Below are positions 25,763 to 34,608 of a DNA stretch of 42,956 bases, in pieces (position 1 is the stretch's first letter; the number at the start of each line of letters is the position of its first letter). Source of the DNA: an uncultured Bacteroidales bacterium. GTDB lineage: Bacteria > Bacteroidota > Bacteroidia > Bacteroidales > UBA932. The stretch lies in contig UQWT01000012.1 in assembly GCA_900544815.1 (NCBI GenBank), forward strand, positions 1 to 42,956, written 5' to 3'. A program made the translations under genes and the position numbers. Below the pieces are notes generated by a model that did not search any database, had not been told where the DNA came from, and saw only the letters and a program-made list of their open reading frames with translations.

Positions 25763-26419
25763 ATGAAAATTCATAAGGAGGGATACGGCATAATAGCAAC
25801 AACATTTGCATTATATTTTGTAATCTTAGGCATTGTTGTATTAATATCAGGCTGGCACTGTACATCCAAGACGATATGTATCGTTGGTGCCATTCTCTCT
25901 CTTTTCATAACAAACTTCTTCCGTTGTCCAAAAAGGATCTCTGTAATAGACAAAGATTTGGTTGTTTCGTCGTGTGACGGTAAAGTGGTTATAGTGCAGG
26001 AGGTTGACGAGAGCGAATACCTAAAGAGACGTTGCATACAGGTATCTGTCTTTATGAGCATCTTCAACGTACATGTAAATTACTACCCCATAGGTGGCAA
26101 GGTTGTATATTGCAAACACCACCACGGGAACTATATAGTTGCCAATCATCCTAAATCTTCCGAAAAAAACGAGAGGACAAGCATTGTTGTAAAAAACCAC
26201 AAAGGGACAGACATTCTGTTTAGGCAGATTGCCGGTTATATTGCAAGAAGGATTGTCTGCTACGCCAAGATTGGAGAGGATGTTAACCAGTGTTCTCAGG
26301 TAGGTTTCATAAAATTTGGCTCGAGAATGGATATTTTCCTGCCGCTTGATACAGAGATAACAGTTAAAGTGGGAGATAAGGTACGTGCCTGTCAGTCTGT
26401 TATTGCAAAACTAAAATAG
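25763..26419 (+). CDS. psd: phosphatidylserine decarboxylase family protein
   Basis: Decarboxylates phosphatidylserine to phosphatidylethanolamine. The frame can be extended to 25739, but I prefer the ATG at 25763, just after the cdsA stop, giving a 218-residue protein of the short archaeal-type Psd class. It has a hydrophobic N-terminus (IIATTFALYFVILGIVVLIS), the catalytic regions VSVFMSIFNVHVNYYPIGGK and GYIARRIVCYAKIGEDVNQC, and the self-cleavage Gly-Ser in VGFIKFGSRMDIFLP, where the Ser becomes the pyruvoyl group. Confidence 0.92.
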   Translation: MKIHKEGYGIIATTFALYFVILGIVVLISGWHCTSKTICIVGAILSLFITNFFRCPKRISVIDKDLVVSSCDGKVVIVQEVDESEYLKRRCIQVSVFMSIFNVHVNYYPIGGKVVYCKHHHGNYIVANHPKSSEKNERTSIVVKNHKGTDILFRQIAGYIARRIVCYAKIGEDVNQCSQVGFIKFGSRMDIFLPLDTEITVKVGDKVRACQSVIAKLK

Positions 26420-26443
26420 GCCTTGAGATTGTCTCCTATCTTT

Positions 26444-28288
26444 CTATCTCATGTTTCGCAACATACGCCTGACGACTTTTATCACAAATAGAACAAAAAG
26501 CACAACTAAGCTAAGAACAGTTGTATAAAGTAACCATACAAAGTAATTGTCTCTATCCAAGGCTATCTTTGCATAAACCACTTTACCAATCCTGCTGCTT
26601 GACAATGCATTATGCTTACAAGAGTTGAAGTCTGCCATTTTAAGATAATCTGCAAACACCTTCCACTCAACCATATCATTGCCAACAGAATCTTTAAGTA
26701 TACAGCTCTTTAGATCTGTTACAACATTACCACAGGCATCCTTTGGTACAACTTTTAACAGGCCAAGAGAACTCTCCTCCATAAGCTTGAGAAGAGATGC
26801 CGTATAATAGCTCCCTACCACAGGGTACAATTTATCTTTAATGACTTTCTGCTTCCCGACAAATACCTCTTTTACTTTAAATAGCGGCAGCCTTTTGCTG
26901 TTGTAGATGTAGTTAAAACCTGCAAAAGAGAGCTTTGCATCCGGCATATAATCCCCTATGGAGGGGGTCAACTCAGCAACATCATACAGTTCGCTTCCAT
27001 ACAGATATATAAGTACAAGCGGATAGCCCACCCTACCGTCGCTGTCCATTCCAAGTGAGAGCGTTTCATAACAATCTGCATAGGTAACAGCCCCAACAGA
27101 TAATGAATTTCTTACAGTTCCGTCCGGAACTACAGCCACAATATCATCACTTACAAATGGCAATGCCGTAGATCTGTAAGACTCGGCTACAAGATTTCCT
27201 AACGGATAATTACCAAAGTCATCTCTGCCATATTCAAAAGGGGTATCAATAACAGCAACCGTATCAGACGCAGAAACTCCAAACATATCCACAAAATGGT
27301 CATTTACCCTATTCTTCTGAATCTCAAGCCATTTAAGAAGATTACTATCTCTTCCTGGAGATAAATCCACGTTGTATAAGCTATATTCCAAAGAATCTCC
27401 GTTCAACCGCATCTCACCCAAATACCGGCCATAACAACCTGCGTTGCCTATGACAACATTTCCTACTCTGAGCGGTTTGAAAAGTTGTATGTGGTCGTGT
27501 CCGCTAATTATAGCATCTACTCTACCTTGCAGAGATTGTGCAAGCAAGGCATCGCTACTCTTTAAAGCTCCCTTTTTGCTGTACGTCCCGGAATGAGACA
27601 AGAGTATTACATAATCTGCCCCGCGATTTCTTAAATCATCAGCCGATTCTGCAACTACCTCTTTTTGATTAATATATTCAATTCCTTTGCTATCTGCAAT
27701 TGTAGAGAAACAATCCTCTCCAACAGAGCCTATTATACCAACTCTAACTCCATTGGACACTATGATGGTATCCGGCCCGGATTTTATCTTTTGCAGTGCT
27801 CTGTTTAATGTGTTATTTTCAAATCTAAGATTTGAGTTAAGAAAAGCAGGCAGTTTAATTGGATTATCTGTAATGGCAGAAATTGAATCTGCTGTAAAGA
27901 ACATTTTTGCAAGGCTATCTGTACCATAATCAAAATCGTGATTCCCAAAACATACGGCATCATATCCTAACATTCCCAAAGAGAGCAACTCAGTGGCAGA
28001 AGATGAGAACAGTGTGCTGTAAACGGTGCCCATTGCCATATCACCGGCATCCACAACAACAACGGCATCTCCCCTCTCCTCTGCAACTCTACGTTTTGCA
28101 TCTATCAAAAACTTAAGATATGGAACATTGTCTAATTTGGAGTGCAGGTCACTTGTAAACAGCACAGTGAGGGGCTTTTTACGATTAAGAGAGACCTCTG
28201 CAGCAGTCCTGTCTGCGGCAAAACCCTCTCCAATCATAAAGCATAAGGCCATAAGGCCGCACAAACATATATGTTTACAACGTTTCAA
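26444..28288 (-). CDS. secreted 5'-nucleotidase/UDP-sugar hydrolase-like metallophosphoesterase with C-terminal anchor
   Basis: A 614-residue protein with a signal peptide (ICLCGLMALCFMIGEGFAA). The metallophosphoesterase core has FTSDLHSKLD, VVVDAGDMAMG, VCFGNHDFDYG, VILLSHSG and IISGHDHIQL, giving a full two-metal site. A 5'-nucleotidase C-terminal substrate domain follows (about 350-560, with RVGYPLVLIYLYGSELYDV). Near the end, a hydrophobic helix (YFVWLLYTTVLSLVVLFVLF) and a basic tail suggest anchoring to the inner membrane, facing the periplasm. UshA-type enzymes release nucleosides from nucleotides; the substrate here is inferred. It carries one TGTCGGGAAG copy. Confidence 0.85.
   Translation of the reverse strand: MKRCKHICLCGLMALCFMIGEGFAADRTAAEVSLNRKKPLTVLFTSDLHSKLDNVPYLKFLIDAKRRVAEERGDAVVVVDAGDMAMGTVYSTLFSSSATELLSLGMLGYDAVCFGNHDFDYGTDSLAKMFFTADSISAITDNPIKLPAFLNSNLRFENNTLNRALQKIKSGPDTIIVSNGVRVGIIGSVGEDCFSTIADSKGIEYINQKEVVAESADDLRNRGADYVILLSHSGTYSKKGALKSSDALLAQSLQGRVDAIISGHDHIQLFKPLRVGNVVIGNAGCYGRYLGEMRLNGDSLEYSLYNVDLSPGRDSNLLKWLEIQKNRVNDHFVDMFGVSASDTVAVIDTPFEYGRDDFGNYPLGNLVAESYRSTALPFVSDDIVAVVPDGTVRNSLSVGAVTYADCYETLSLGMDSDGRVGYPLVLIYLYGSELYDVAELTPSIGDYMPDAKLSFAGFNYIYNSKRLPLFKVKEVFVGKQKVIKDKLYPVVGSYYTASLLKLMEESSLGLLKVVPKDACGNVVTDLKSCILKDSVGNDMVEWKVFADYLKMADFNSCKHNALSSSRIGKVVYAKIALDRDNYFVWLLYTTVLSLVVLFVLFVIKVVRRMLRNMR
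26852..26861 (-). repeat. TGTCGGGAAG motif, copy 4
   Basis: Exact 10-mer in the sense orientation of the nucleotidase gene, preceded by TATT and followed by CAGAAAG. It is read F-V-G-K-Q. Confidence 0.6.
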
Positions 28289-28315
28289 CTTCCTTATAAT
28301 TAAGCTTTGGCTTTT

Positions 28316-28347
28316 AAAATTAAATTAGCTAAAGCCAATGCCAAAGC
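28316..28347 (+). repeat. dispersed 32-bp repeat, copy A
   Basis: The segment starting AAAATTAAATTAGCTAAAGC between the nucleotidase and pyrF genes recurs in inverted orientation at 32110-32141 with one mismatch in 32. It belongs to the GCTTTGGC/GCTTTAGC repeat family of this window. Confidence 0.8.
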
Positions 28348-28358
28348 TAAAGCTTTAC

Positions 28359-29174
28359 TTAAACATATTTGGCCATCTCCTCTGCCATCTCTTTAGCTAC
28401 ACGCCCTGCAGCAGAAGCATAGTCTGGAGATGTCTTATCTGCAAAGATAATTGAACGTGAAGCATTTACAAGTAATCCGCAATGCTTGTTCATGCCATTC
28501 TCCGCAACCTCTTTTATTGTGCCGCCCTGTGCTCCAACTCCGGGTACAAGAAAGAAGTTATCTTTACAATACTCTCTTATCTCTTTTAATTTAGCAGGGC
28601 GGGTGGCACCAACCACAAACATTGTATTATCTACAGACCCCCACTGCATAGATGTTCTTATCACCTTCTCGTAAAGATGCCCTCCGGCAGCAAGTTCCTG
28701 AGTCTCAAAATCTACGGCAGATGCATTTGAGGTTAAGGCAAGTATGATGGCCCATTTGTCGGGATACTCAAGAAAAGGTTTTATTGAGTCTTCTCCCATA
28801 TATGGAGCGAGCGTTACAGCGTCAAAGTCCATGGTCTCAAAGAATGCCTTTGCGTATTGCTTGGCGGTATTGCCTATATCTCCGCGCTTGGCATCTGCTA
28901 TAAGCAAAATATTGGGGTGATTGCGTTTAATGTAATCTACAGTCATCTCCAATTGCTGCCAACCACTAACACCCTCAGCTTCATAAAAGGCTATATTGAT
29001 TTTATAGGCCACCGCATACGGAGCCGTTGCATTAACTATCTCTTTGTTAAATGTATAGATAGGTTTCTCAGCTCCTTTCAAGCATGGCGGAAAGTGTAGC
29101 GGATCTGAATCAAGGCCAACACAGAGAAAACTCTGTTTGGCCTTAATCTGTTCGTATAGTTGTGTGTAGTTCAT
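28359..29174 (-). CDS. pyrF: orotidine 5'-phosphate decarboxylase (type 2)
   Basis: Last step of UMP synthesis. The 271-residue protein belongs to the longer PyrF class: LCVGLDSDP near the N-terminus, AVAYKINIAFYEAEG, the catalytic Lys/Asp set in LLIADAKRGDIGNTAKQYAKA, the phosphate-binding FLVPGVGAQGG, and a C-terminal LLVNASRSIIFA. It lies 2 nt downstream of the M20 dipeptidase stop in the same orientation, so they are cotranscribed. Confidence 0.95.
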   Translation of the reverse strand: MNYTQLYEQIKAKQSFLCVGLDSDPLHFPPCLKGAEKPIYTFNKEIVNATAPYAVAYKINIAFYEAEGVSGWQQLEMTVDYIKRNHPNILLIADAKRGDIGNTAKQYAKAFFETMDFDAVTLAPYMGEDSIKPFLEYPDKWAIILALTSNASAVDFETQELAAGGHLYEKVIRTSMQWGSVDNTMFVVGATRPAKLKEIREYCKDNFFLVPGVGAQGGTIKEVAENGMNKHCGLLVNASRSIIFADKTSPDYASAAGRVAKEMAEEMAKYV

Positions 29175-29176
29175 TA

Positions 29177-30529
29177 TTATCCTCTGTAATATTTATAGAA
29201 CAACGCTATAGACTCCATCCCCCTAAAGAACTGGCTCAAAAGATAGCTCTCATTTGGAGAATGAATTGTATCTCTCTCCAAACCGAATCCCATAAGCAGC
29301 GGATTAACTCCTAAAATCTGCTGAAGATCTGCCAAAACAGGGATACTTCCACCACCGCGGCTTGGAACAGGATCTATTCCGTATACCTCCCCTATTGCTT
29401 TTGAGGCAGCCTTGTATGCAGGTGACGATATTGGCATAAGGAAACCGTTCCCTCCATGATGAGGGAATACCTCAACCTTAACCCCTTTTGGAGCTATCTT
29501 GCAGAAGTGTTTGGCAAAGAGCTCGGTGATCTTGTGACAATCCTGGTTAGGGACAAGCCTCATTGAGATCTTTGCATGAGCGGTAGACGGAATAACGGTC
29601 TTTGCCCCTTCGCCGGTGAAGCCACCCCAGATGCCGTTAACATCCAAACATGGACGTATGCCTGTTCTCTCTAATGTAGTATAACCTTTTTCACCCCTAA
29701 CCTCATCTATATTAAGAGATTTCTTATATTCATCTATATTGAACGGAGCCTTTGCCAGCATAGCCCTGTCCTCTGCGCTCAGCTCAACAACATCATCATA
29801 GAAGCCCTCTACGGTTATGTGTCCGTCTTTGTCTATAAGAGATGAGATCATATCGCAAAGCACATTTATAGGGTTGCTCACCGCACCTCCGTAATGGCCT
29901 GAATGGAGGTCTTTGTCGGGACCTGTAACCTTAACCTCTACATAAGCCAATCCCCTCATGCCACAGTTGATGCTTGGTACCTTCTCATCTATCATTGTAG
30001 TGTCTGATACCAAAATAACATCGCATGCCAACAACTCCTTGTGCTCCTTTGCCCAAGCAGAGAGACTTGGAGAACCTATCTCCTCCTCACCCTCAAGGAT
30101 GAACTTTATGTTATGCTGCAACTTATTCTCTCTTACAAGATACTCAAACGCTTTAACATGCATAAAGAGCTGGCCCTTATCATCGTTGGCTCCACGCGCA
30201 TAGATTGCTCCATCTCTTATTTCAGGCTCAAACGGTGCAGATTTCCAAAGTTCAATTGGGTCTACAGGCTGAACGTCATAATGGCCGTACACCAAAACAT
30301 TTGGAAGATTCTTGTCTATAATCTTCTCTCCAAAGACAACAGGGTGCCCCTTGGTTTGATATACCTTAGCTGTATCGGCCCCGGCTTCCAAAAGGAATTG
30401 CGCAAGTTTTTCTGCGCATGCCTGCATATCCTTCTTGTTCTCACTTTGTGAGCTTATACTTGGTATTCGCAGAATCTCAAACAATTCCGCCAAAAACCTA
30501 TCTTTATTCTCCGCTATGTAAGCTTTCAT
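29177..30529 (-). CDS. M20-family dipeptidase
   Basis: A 450-residue cytosolic zinc peptidase of the CNDP/DapE-like dipeptidase group. Metal ligands are visible in VYGHYDVQPVDPIELWKSAP (His, Asp), YARGANDDKGQLFMH (bridging Asp) and LEGEEEIGSPSL (Glu pair). A dimerisation domain begins around SGHYGGAVSNPINVL. The C-terminus has SIPVLADLQQILGV and HSPNESY (last metal His). Substrate specificity cannot be read. The start follows clpX by about 53 bp, and that gap holds one TGTCGGGAAG copy. Confidence 0.88.
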   Translation of the reverse strand: MKAYIAENKDRFLAELFEILRIPSISSQSENKKDMQACAEKLAQFLLEAGADTAKVYQTKGHPVVFGEKIIDKNLPNVLVYGHYDVQPVDPIELWKSAPFEPEIRDGAIYARGANDDKGQLFMHVKAFEYLVRENKLQHNIKFILEGEEEIGSPSLSAWAKEHKELLACDVILVSDTTMIDEKVPSINCGMRGLAYVEVKVTGPDKDLHSGHYGGAVSNPINVLCDMISSLIDKDGHITVEGFYDDVVELSAEDRAMLAKAPFNIDEYKKSLNIDEVRGEKGYTTLERTGIRPCLDVNGIWGGFTGEGAKTVIPSTAHAKISMRLVPNQDCHKITELFAKHFCKIAPKGVKVEVFPHHGGNGFLMPISSPAYKAASKAIGEVYGIDPVPSRGGGSIPVLADLQQILGVNPLLMGFGLERDTIHSPNESYLLSQFFRGMESIALFYKYYRG

Positions 30530-30555
30530 ATATTTTATTTTAATTAGTTATTTTT

Positions 30556-30565
30556 CTTCCCGACA
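30556..30565 (-). repeat. TGTCGGGAAG motif, copy 5
   Basis: Exact 10-mer in the short clpX-dipeptidase intergenic gap, preceded by ATAT-T and followed by AAAAA. No coding constraint applies here. Confidence 0.6.
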
Positions 30566-30582
30566 AATATTGTTTTATCTCT

Positions 30583-31842
30583 CTAAAGAGGCAGCGAACC
30601 GGTAAACTTGGCCACCTTCTCCTTTGCGTACGGTAATTTAATGGTGAGCGTCTTTTTGTTTTCAGAAGGGGCTTCATACATTGCATCTAACATTATCGCC
30701 TCGCAGATAGAGCGCAACCCTCTGGCTCCCAAGTTGTATTCTATTGCCGTATCTACAATGAAATCAAGCACGTCATCGTCAAACTTGAGTTTTATGCCGT
30801 CTAACTCAAACATCTTCACATACTGCTTTATAAGGGCATTTTTAGGCTGCGTAAGGATATTCCTCAATGCATCCCTGTCCAAACTGTGAAGATAGGTAAT
30901 GATTGGGAGACGTCCTATTATCTCGGGTATAAGACCGTATGATCTAAGGTCTTGCGGGGCCACATATTTTAAGAGATCCTTCTTGTCTATGTTGGCTGTC
31001 TTCTTTTCCGCTCCATAACCTACTACTTGTGTATTGAGCCTTTGAGCTATTTTGCGTTCTATCCCCTCAAAAGCTCCACCGCAGATAAAGAGAATATTTG
31101 TGGTATCCACCTCTATCATACGCTGCTCAGGGTGTTTTCTTCCTCCCTGAGGTGGCACATTTACCTTGCTTCCCTCCAATAGTTTGAGCATTGCCTGCTG
31201 GACACCCTCTCCGGAAACATCTCTGGTAATAGACGGATTGTCGCTCTTACGCGCAATCTTGTCTATCTCATCTATGAATACTATGCCACGCTCTGCCTTG
31301 GCAACATCATAATCTGCATCTTGAAGCAATCTTGTTAGGATAGATTCAACATCCTCTCCTACATAACCGGCCTCTGTTAGCACAGTTGCATCCACTATTG
31401 CAAACGGCACATTAAGCAATTTTGCAATGCTTTTAGCCAACAATGTCTTGCCGGTACCGGTAGGGCCAACGAGAAGAACATTGGATTTTTCTATATCCAT
31501 CTCATCACCGTTGCTTTTGCTCAGCTGATGATTTACCCTTTTGTAGTGATTGTATACTGCAACAGAAAGGAACTTCTTTGCTTCATCCTGCCCTATTACA
31601 TAATTGTCCAAAAAGGCCGTTATCTCTTTAGGCTTTATGAGCTTCATATCCGATTGGGCAGATTTTGCATTTGATTGTTTAAGCGCCTGCTTAAAGTAAT
31701 CGTATGCCAACTCTGCACATTCATTGCAGATATATCCGTAATCTCCTCCAACCAACATTGCAACCTCATTCTCCCCTCTGCCACATATAGAGCATCTTAT
31801 TCCGTGTCTGCCGCTATCTCTGTTATCGTTATTTTTTGCCAT
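30583..31842 (-). CDS. clpX: ATP-dependent Clp protease ATP-binding subunit ClpX
   Basis: AAA+ unfoldase that feeds substrates to ClpP. The 419-residue protein has the N-terminal zinc domain (Cys17, Cys20, Cys39, Cys42 in CSICG and ICNEC), Walker A GPTGTGKT, Walker B VFIDEIDKIAR, the pore region GYVGEDVES and RKHPEQ, and sensor II in YNLGARGLRSI. clpP lies upstream in the same orientation, but 327 bp of repeat-filled DNA separate them, much more than usual for a clpP-clpX operon. Confidence 0.97.
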   Translation of the reverse strand: MAKNNDNRDSGRHGIRCSICGRGENEVAMLVGGDYGYICNECAELAYDYFKQALKQSNAKSAQSDMKLIKPKEITAFLDNYVIGQDEAKKFLSVAVYNHYKRVNHQLSKSNGDEMDIEKSNVLLVGPTGTGKTLLAKSIAKLLNVPFAIVDATVLTEAGYVGEDVESILTRLLQDADYDVAKAERGIVFIDEIDKIARKSDNPSITRDVSGEGVQQAMLKLLEGSKVNVPPQGGRKHPEQRMIEVDTTNILFICGGAFEGIERKIAQRLNTQVVGYGAEKKTANIDKKDLLKYVAPQDLRSYGLIPEIIGRLPIITYLHSLDRDALRNILTQPKNALIKQYVKMFELDGIKLKFDDDVLDFIVDTAIEYNLGARGLRSICEAIMLDAMYEAPSENKKTLTIKLPYAKEKVAKFTGSLPL

Positions 31843-31875
31843 TTCCTTTAATTCCCCTTTTATGACTAAGTTACT

Positions 31876-31962
31876 GCTTTAGCTTTAGCTTTAGCTTTGG
31901 CATTTGCTTTGGCTTTAGCTTTGGCATTTGCTTTGGCTTTAGCTTTAGCATTTGCTTTGGCC
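31876..31962 (-). repeat. tandem array of TTTAGC hexamers and three 24-bp units
   Basis: GCTTTA repeats (31876-31890) run into three 24-bp units starting at 31891, 31915 and 31939, each close to TTAGCTTTGGCATTTGCTTT plus GGCT. If read on the minus strand it would give alternating Ala-Lys/Asn, but no start or credible gene encloses it. The array fills the region just upstream of clpX. Confidence 0.85.
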
Positions 31963-31975
31963 TATTAAGTTTATT

Positions 31976-32106
31976 GTTTATAGTTTAAAGTTAAAAGTCA
32001 GTTAATTGGTTTATAGATTTAAAGATATTAGTTTTTTACTTTAAACTTTACTGCTATTATCTTTAAAACTGTCTATACACTATAAACTTTCAACTATTAA
32101 CTTTTA
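31976..32106. repeat. nested AT-rich inverted repeats between clpP and clpX
   Basis: GTTTATAGTTTAAAGTTAAA (31976 on) is the imperfect reverse complement of ACTATAAACTTTCAACTATT (32079 on). Inside it, GATTTAAAGATATTAG (about 32016) pairs imperfectly with CTATTATCTTTAAAAC (about 32053). Transcribed from clpP towards clpX this could fold into a long hairpin acting as a processing or attenuation site. The motif CTATACACTATAAACT also recurs at about 34700. Confidence 0.5.
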
Positions 32107-32109
32107 TTT

Positions 32110-32141
32110 GCTTTGGCATTTGCTTTAGCTAATTTAATTTT
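32110..32141 (-). repeat. dispersed 32-bp repeat, copy B
   Basis: Inverted copy of the repeat at 28316-28347 with one mismatch. It is followed by CAACGCCAACGCTCTC, which is the complement of the amidase linker repeat unit. Confidence 0.8.
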
Positions 32142-32169
32142 GACAGTCAACGCCAACGCTCTCTATAAA

Positions 32170-32856
32170 CTATCTACTCTCCTGAGGCTCTGTTTTTTTT
32201 GTTAAAATATCATCTATCATACCGTATTCCAAAGCCTCTTTGGCTGTCATCCAGTAATCCCTGTCTGCATCCTTCTCTATCTGCTTAACCTTTTTGCCAG
32301 TATGTTCAGATAAAATATCATATAGTTCACCCTTTAGTTTTATAATCTCACGGGCCGTAATCTCAATATCCGATGCCTGCCCCTCTGCACCACCCATAGG
32401 CTGATGTATCATTACCCTTGAATGCGGAAGTGCGCTTCTCTTTCCCTTCTGTCCCGCGGCAAGAAGTATAGATGCCATTGAAGCGGCCATTCCGGTACAT
32501 ATTGTGGCAACATCGGCCCTTACAATCTGCATGGTATCGTATATTCCAAGCCCGGAGTACACAGTTCCGCCAGGTGAATTTATGTATAGCTGTATATCGG
32601 ACGAACTCTCGGTTGAATCCAAAAACAGCAATTGTGCCTGAATAATATTGGCAACATCATCTGTGATTGGAACTCCAAGAAAGATTATCCTATCCATCAT
32701 AAGTCGTGAAAACACATCCATAACAGCAACATTAAGCTGTCTCTCCTCTATAATTGACGGATTAATATAGCCGGATTGCATTTTAAGATAGTCATGCAGC
32801 GTTAATGAGTTTATCCCTTTGTGTCTTACTGCATATTTTTCAAATTCAGATCTCAT
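32170..32856 (-). CDS. clpP: ATP-dependent Clp protease proteolytic subunit ClpP
   Basis: Serine protease that forms the 14-mer chamber partnered by ClpX. The 228-residue protein shows DRIIFLGVPITDDVANIIQAQLLFL, the oxyanion-hole region YINSPGGTVYSGLGIYDTM, catalytic Ser in CTGMAASMASILLAAG, catalytic His in SRVMIHQPMGG and Asp in EKDADRDYWMTAKEALEYGMID. The N-terminal ~25 residues (MRSEFEKYAVRHKGINSLTL) are a typical Bacteroidota extension. No trigger factor gene is adjacent; the neighbour upstream is an antiporter. Confidence 0.96.
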   Translation of the reverse strand: MRSEFEKYAVRHKGINSLTLHDYLKMQSGYINPSIIEERQLNVAVMDVFSRLMMDRIIFLGVPITDDVANIIQAQLLFLDSTESSSDIQLYINSPGGTVYSGLGIYDTMQIVRADVATICTGMAASMASILLAAGQKGKRSALPHSRVMIHQPMGGAEGQASDIEITAREIIKLKGELYDILSEHTGKKVKQIEKDADRDYWMTAKEALEYGMIDDILTKKTEPQESR

Positions 32857-32918
32857 ATTTTATTATTTAACACTCAGCTCCTTAAAAGCTGTTTTAACTT
32901 TTATTGTATTATTGTGTA

Positions 32919-34394
32919 TTATTTTTTTTCAAATTCTTCTGTCTCTTCACCTTTTTTTGACATAACGAGCAATTTGTCTCCCTCCATAAGTTTAAGAGTT
33001 CCGTTTGGAACAAGATACTCATCTTCCCTCTTTACCATTATTACCAACGTACCTTTAGGTAGCTGCATCTCCTTTAAGGTGTCACCCCTCTTAAGCAGCT
33101 CTTTTGTAAGTACCACATCTTTAAGGTTTGTATCTATCTCCTCGGATATTTCAACTCCAAAATCAGACTCGCTCTCCTCTAATGGCATATCCAACTTAAG
33201 CGCACGTGCTGCAGCAGATACTGTTGTACCTTGGATAAGCAGAGACACAAGCGTAATCATAAAGACAACATTAAAGATAACCTCTGCCCCCTCTACATTT
33301 GCCACCACAGGATATGTTGCAAAAATAATTGGAACCGCACCTCTTAATCCTACCCATGAGACATACAGTCTGCTATTGTTCGTAAATCTCTTTCCAAAAG
33401 GAAGCATACAGAGATAAACGCTTAACGGACGCCCTATAACAATCATAAATACACCTATCAAAACTGCTACAAGCGTTGTGTTAAGCATCTCATGAGGATT
33501 TACAAGCAGGCCTAAACATAGGAACATTATTATCTGGAACAGCCATGTAAGCCCATCCATAAATGTAAGTATCTGCTTTTTGTGCATTATCTTGTTGTTG
33601 CCTACAATCATACCTGCAATATACACAGCCAAATATCCGTTTCCGTGCAAAAGGTCTGTAAATGAGAATGTAAAAAAGATAAACGCTAAAAGCAGGATAG
33701 GGTACAAGGCCTTAAGATCTATGTCTAATTTGTTTAGTATTTTTACTGCAAGTTTTCCCAAGAAATAACCGGCGCCTATACCAACAGCAAACTGAATTAT
33801 AAATGAAATAAATACCCCCGCAACACCCATAGCGCCATCGCTGTTCACAAACTGTATAAGCGCAATGGTAAGCATATAGGCCATAGGGTCGTTACTACCG
33901 CTTTCCAACTCCAATAACGGTCTGAGGTTATTTTTAAGTTTCATCTTCTGCGACCCTAATATTGAGAACACAGAGGCAGAATCTGTTGACGAGACCGTAG
34001 ATGCAAGTAATAATGATGTTGTTATAGGAAGGTAGATGTTAGACCAGCTCATTCCGGACAGCCACCATATAAACAGACCGGTAAACAGGGCAGTTAGAAA
34101 GACACCTACCGTGGAGAGTACTATTCCGGGGCCAAGCACGGGTCTTATATCTTTTATCTTTGTCTCCATTCCTCCGGAGAATAGGATAATGCTAAGGGCA
34201 ACCATTCCTATGAATTGAGCCTCTTTTGCGTTGTGAAACTGAAAACCTATACCATCCGAGCCGAACAGCATTCCAACAAAAAGAAACATAAGCAGAGATG
34301 GCACTCCAAACTTATATCCGGTTTTTCCCAAAATTATGCTCACAAAGAGCAGTATAGATCCTATTAGTAAAATATTCTCTGCTGTAAAAATCAT
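32919..34394 (-). CDS. CPA1-type potassium(sodium)/proton antiporter with TrkA-C domain
   Basis: A 491-residue inner-membrane protein with about 12 hydrophobic segments, beginning ILLIGSILLFVSIILGKTGY. The exchanger core includes LPITTSLLLASTVSSTDSASVFSIL (the conserved TDSAS-type ion site) and LLELESGSNDPMAYMLTI (conserved ND pair). A C-terminal cytosolic RCK_C/TrkA-C domain (about 400-485, KELLKRGDTLKEMQLPKGTL, then LMEGDKLLVMSKKGE) suggests gating by nucleotide or ion, as in NhaP2-type K+/H+ antiporters. The ion transported is inferred from the family. Confidence 0.88.
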   Translation of the reverse strand: MIFTAENILLIGSILLFVSIILGKTGYKFGVPSLLMFLFVGMLFGSDGIGFQFHNAKEAQFIGMVALSIILFSGGMETKIKDIRPVLGPGIVLSTVGVFLTALFTGLFIWWLSGMSWSNIYLPITTSLLLASTVSSTDSASVFSILGSQKMKLKNNLRPLLELESGSNDPMAYMLTIALIQFVNSDGAMGVAGVFISFIIQFAVGIGAGYFLGKLAVKILNKLDIDLKALYPILLLAFIFFTFSFTDLLHGNGYLAVYIAGMIVGNNKIMHKKQILTFMDGLTWLFQIIMFLCLGLLVNPHEMLNTTLVAVLIGVFMIVIGRPLSVYLCMLPFGKRFTNNSRLYVSWVGLRGAVPIIFATYPVVANVEGAEVIFNVVFMITLVSLLIQGTTVSAAARALKLDMPLEESESDFGVEISEEIDTNLKDVVLTKELLKRGDTLKEMQLPKGTLVIMVKREDEYLVPNGTLKLMEGDKLLVMSKKGEETEEFEKK

Positions 34395-34538
34395 AAAAAG
34401 GCATTAAAATTATGAAAACCAAACATTTGCATATGCCTGATTCTCGTTACTGCAATAATAGGCTAGAACTGCGCTCAGAAGCAGGCTAGTACATTCTCAA
34501 CGCGTCCGCTAAGTTACATAATAATGCCCTTTTATCAA

Positions 34539-34608
34539 AACACAAGCCCCAAATTACCTCATATCTGATAGTCTTTTCTAACTTTGAGATAATTTAGGGC
34601 TTTGTGTT
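34539..34608. repeat. long imperfect stem-loop in the antiporter/bile-salt-hydrolase intergenic region
   Basis: AACACAAGCCCCAAATTACC plus TCA (34539-34561) pairs with TGAGATAATTTAGGGCTTTG plus TGTT (34585-34608), about 23 bp with a bulge and few mismatches, around a 23-nt loop. It sits in the 383-bp divergent gap 34395-34777. That gap also holds GCTTTGGC/GCTTTAGC repeats at 34609-34642 and 34678-34697. Nothing coding is visible. Confidence 0.6.

Noticed and set aside
26420..26455. Hairpin between psd and the nucleotidase gene
   Set aside because: Only a 5-bp GAGAT/ATCTC stem with a long loop; too weak to call a terminator.
31876..31962. Possible CRISPR array
   Set aside because: The 24-bp units are contiguous, with no spacers of constant length, and no cas gene is nearby; it is a simple tandem repeat.
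31876..31962. Possible Ala-Lys repeat protein on the minus strand
   Set aside because: No start codon or wider reading frame encloses the array, and the same repeats occur in short intergenic gaps.
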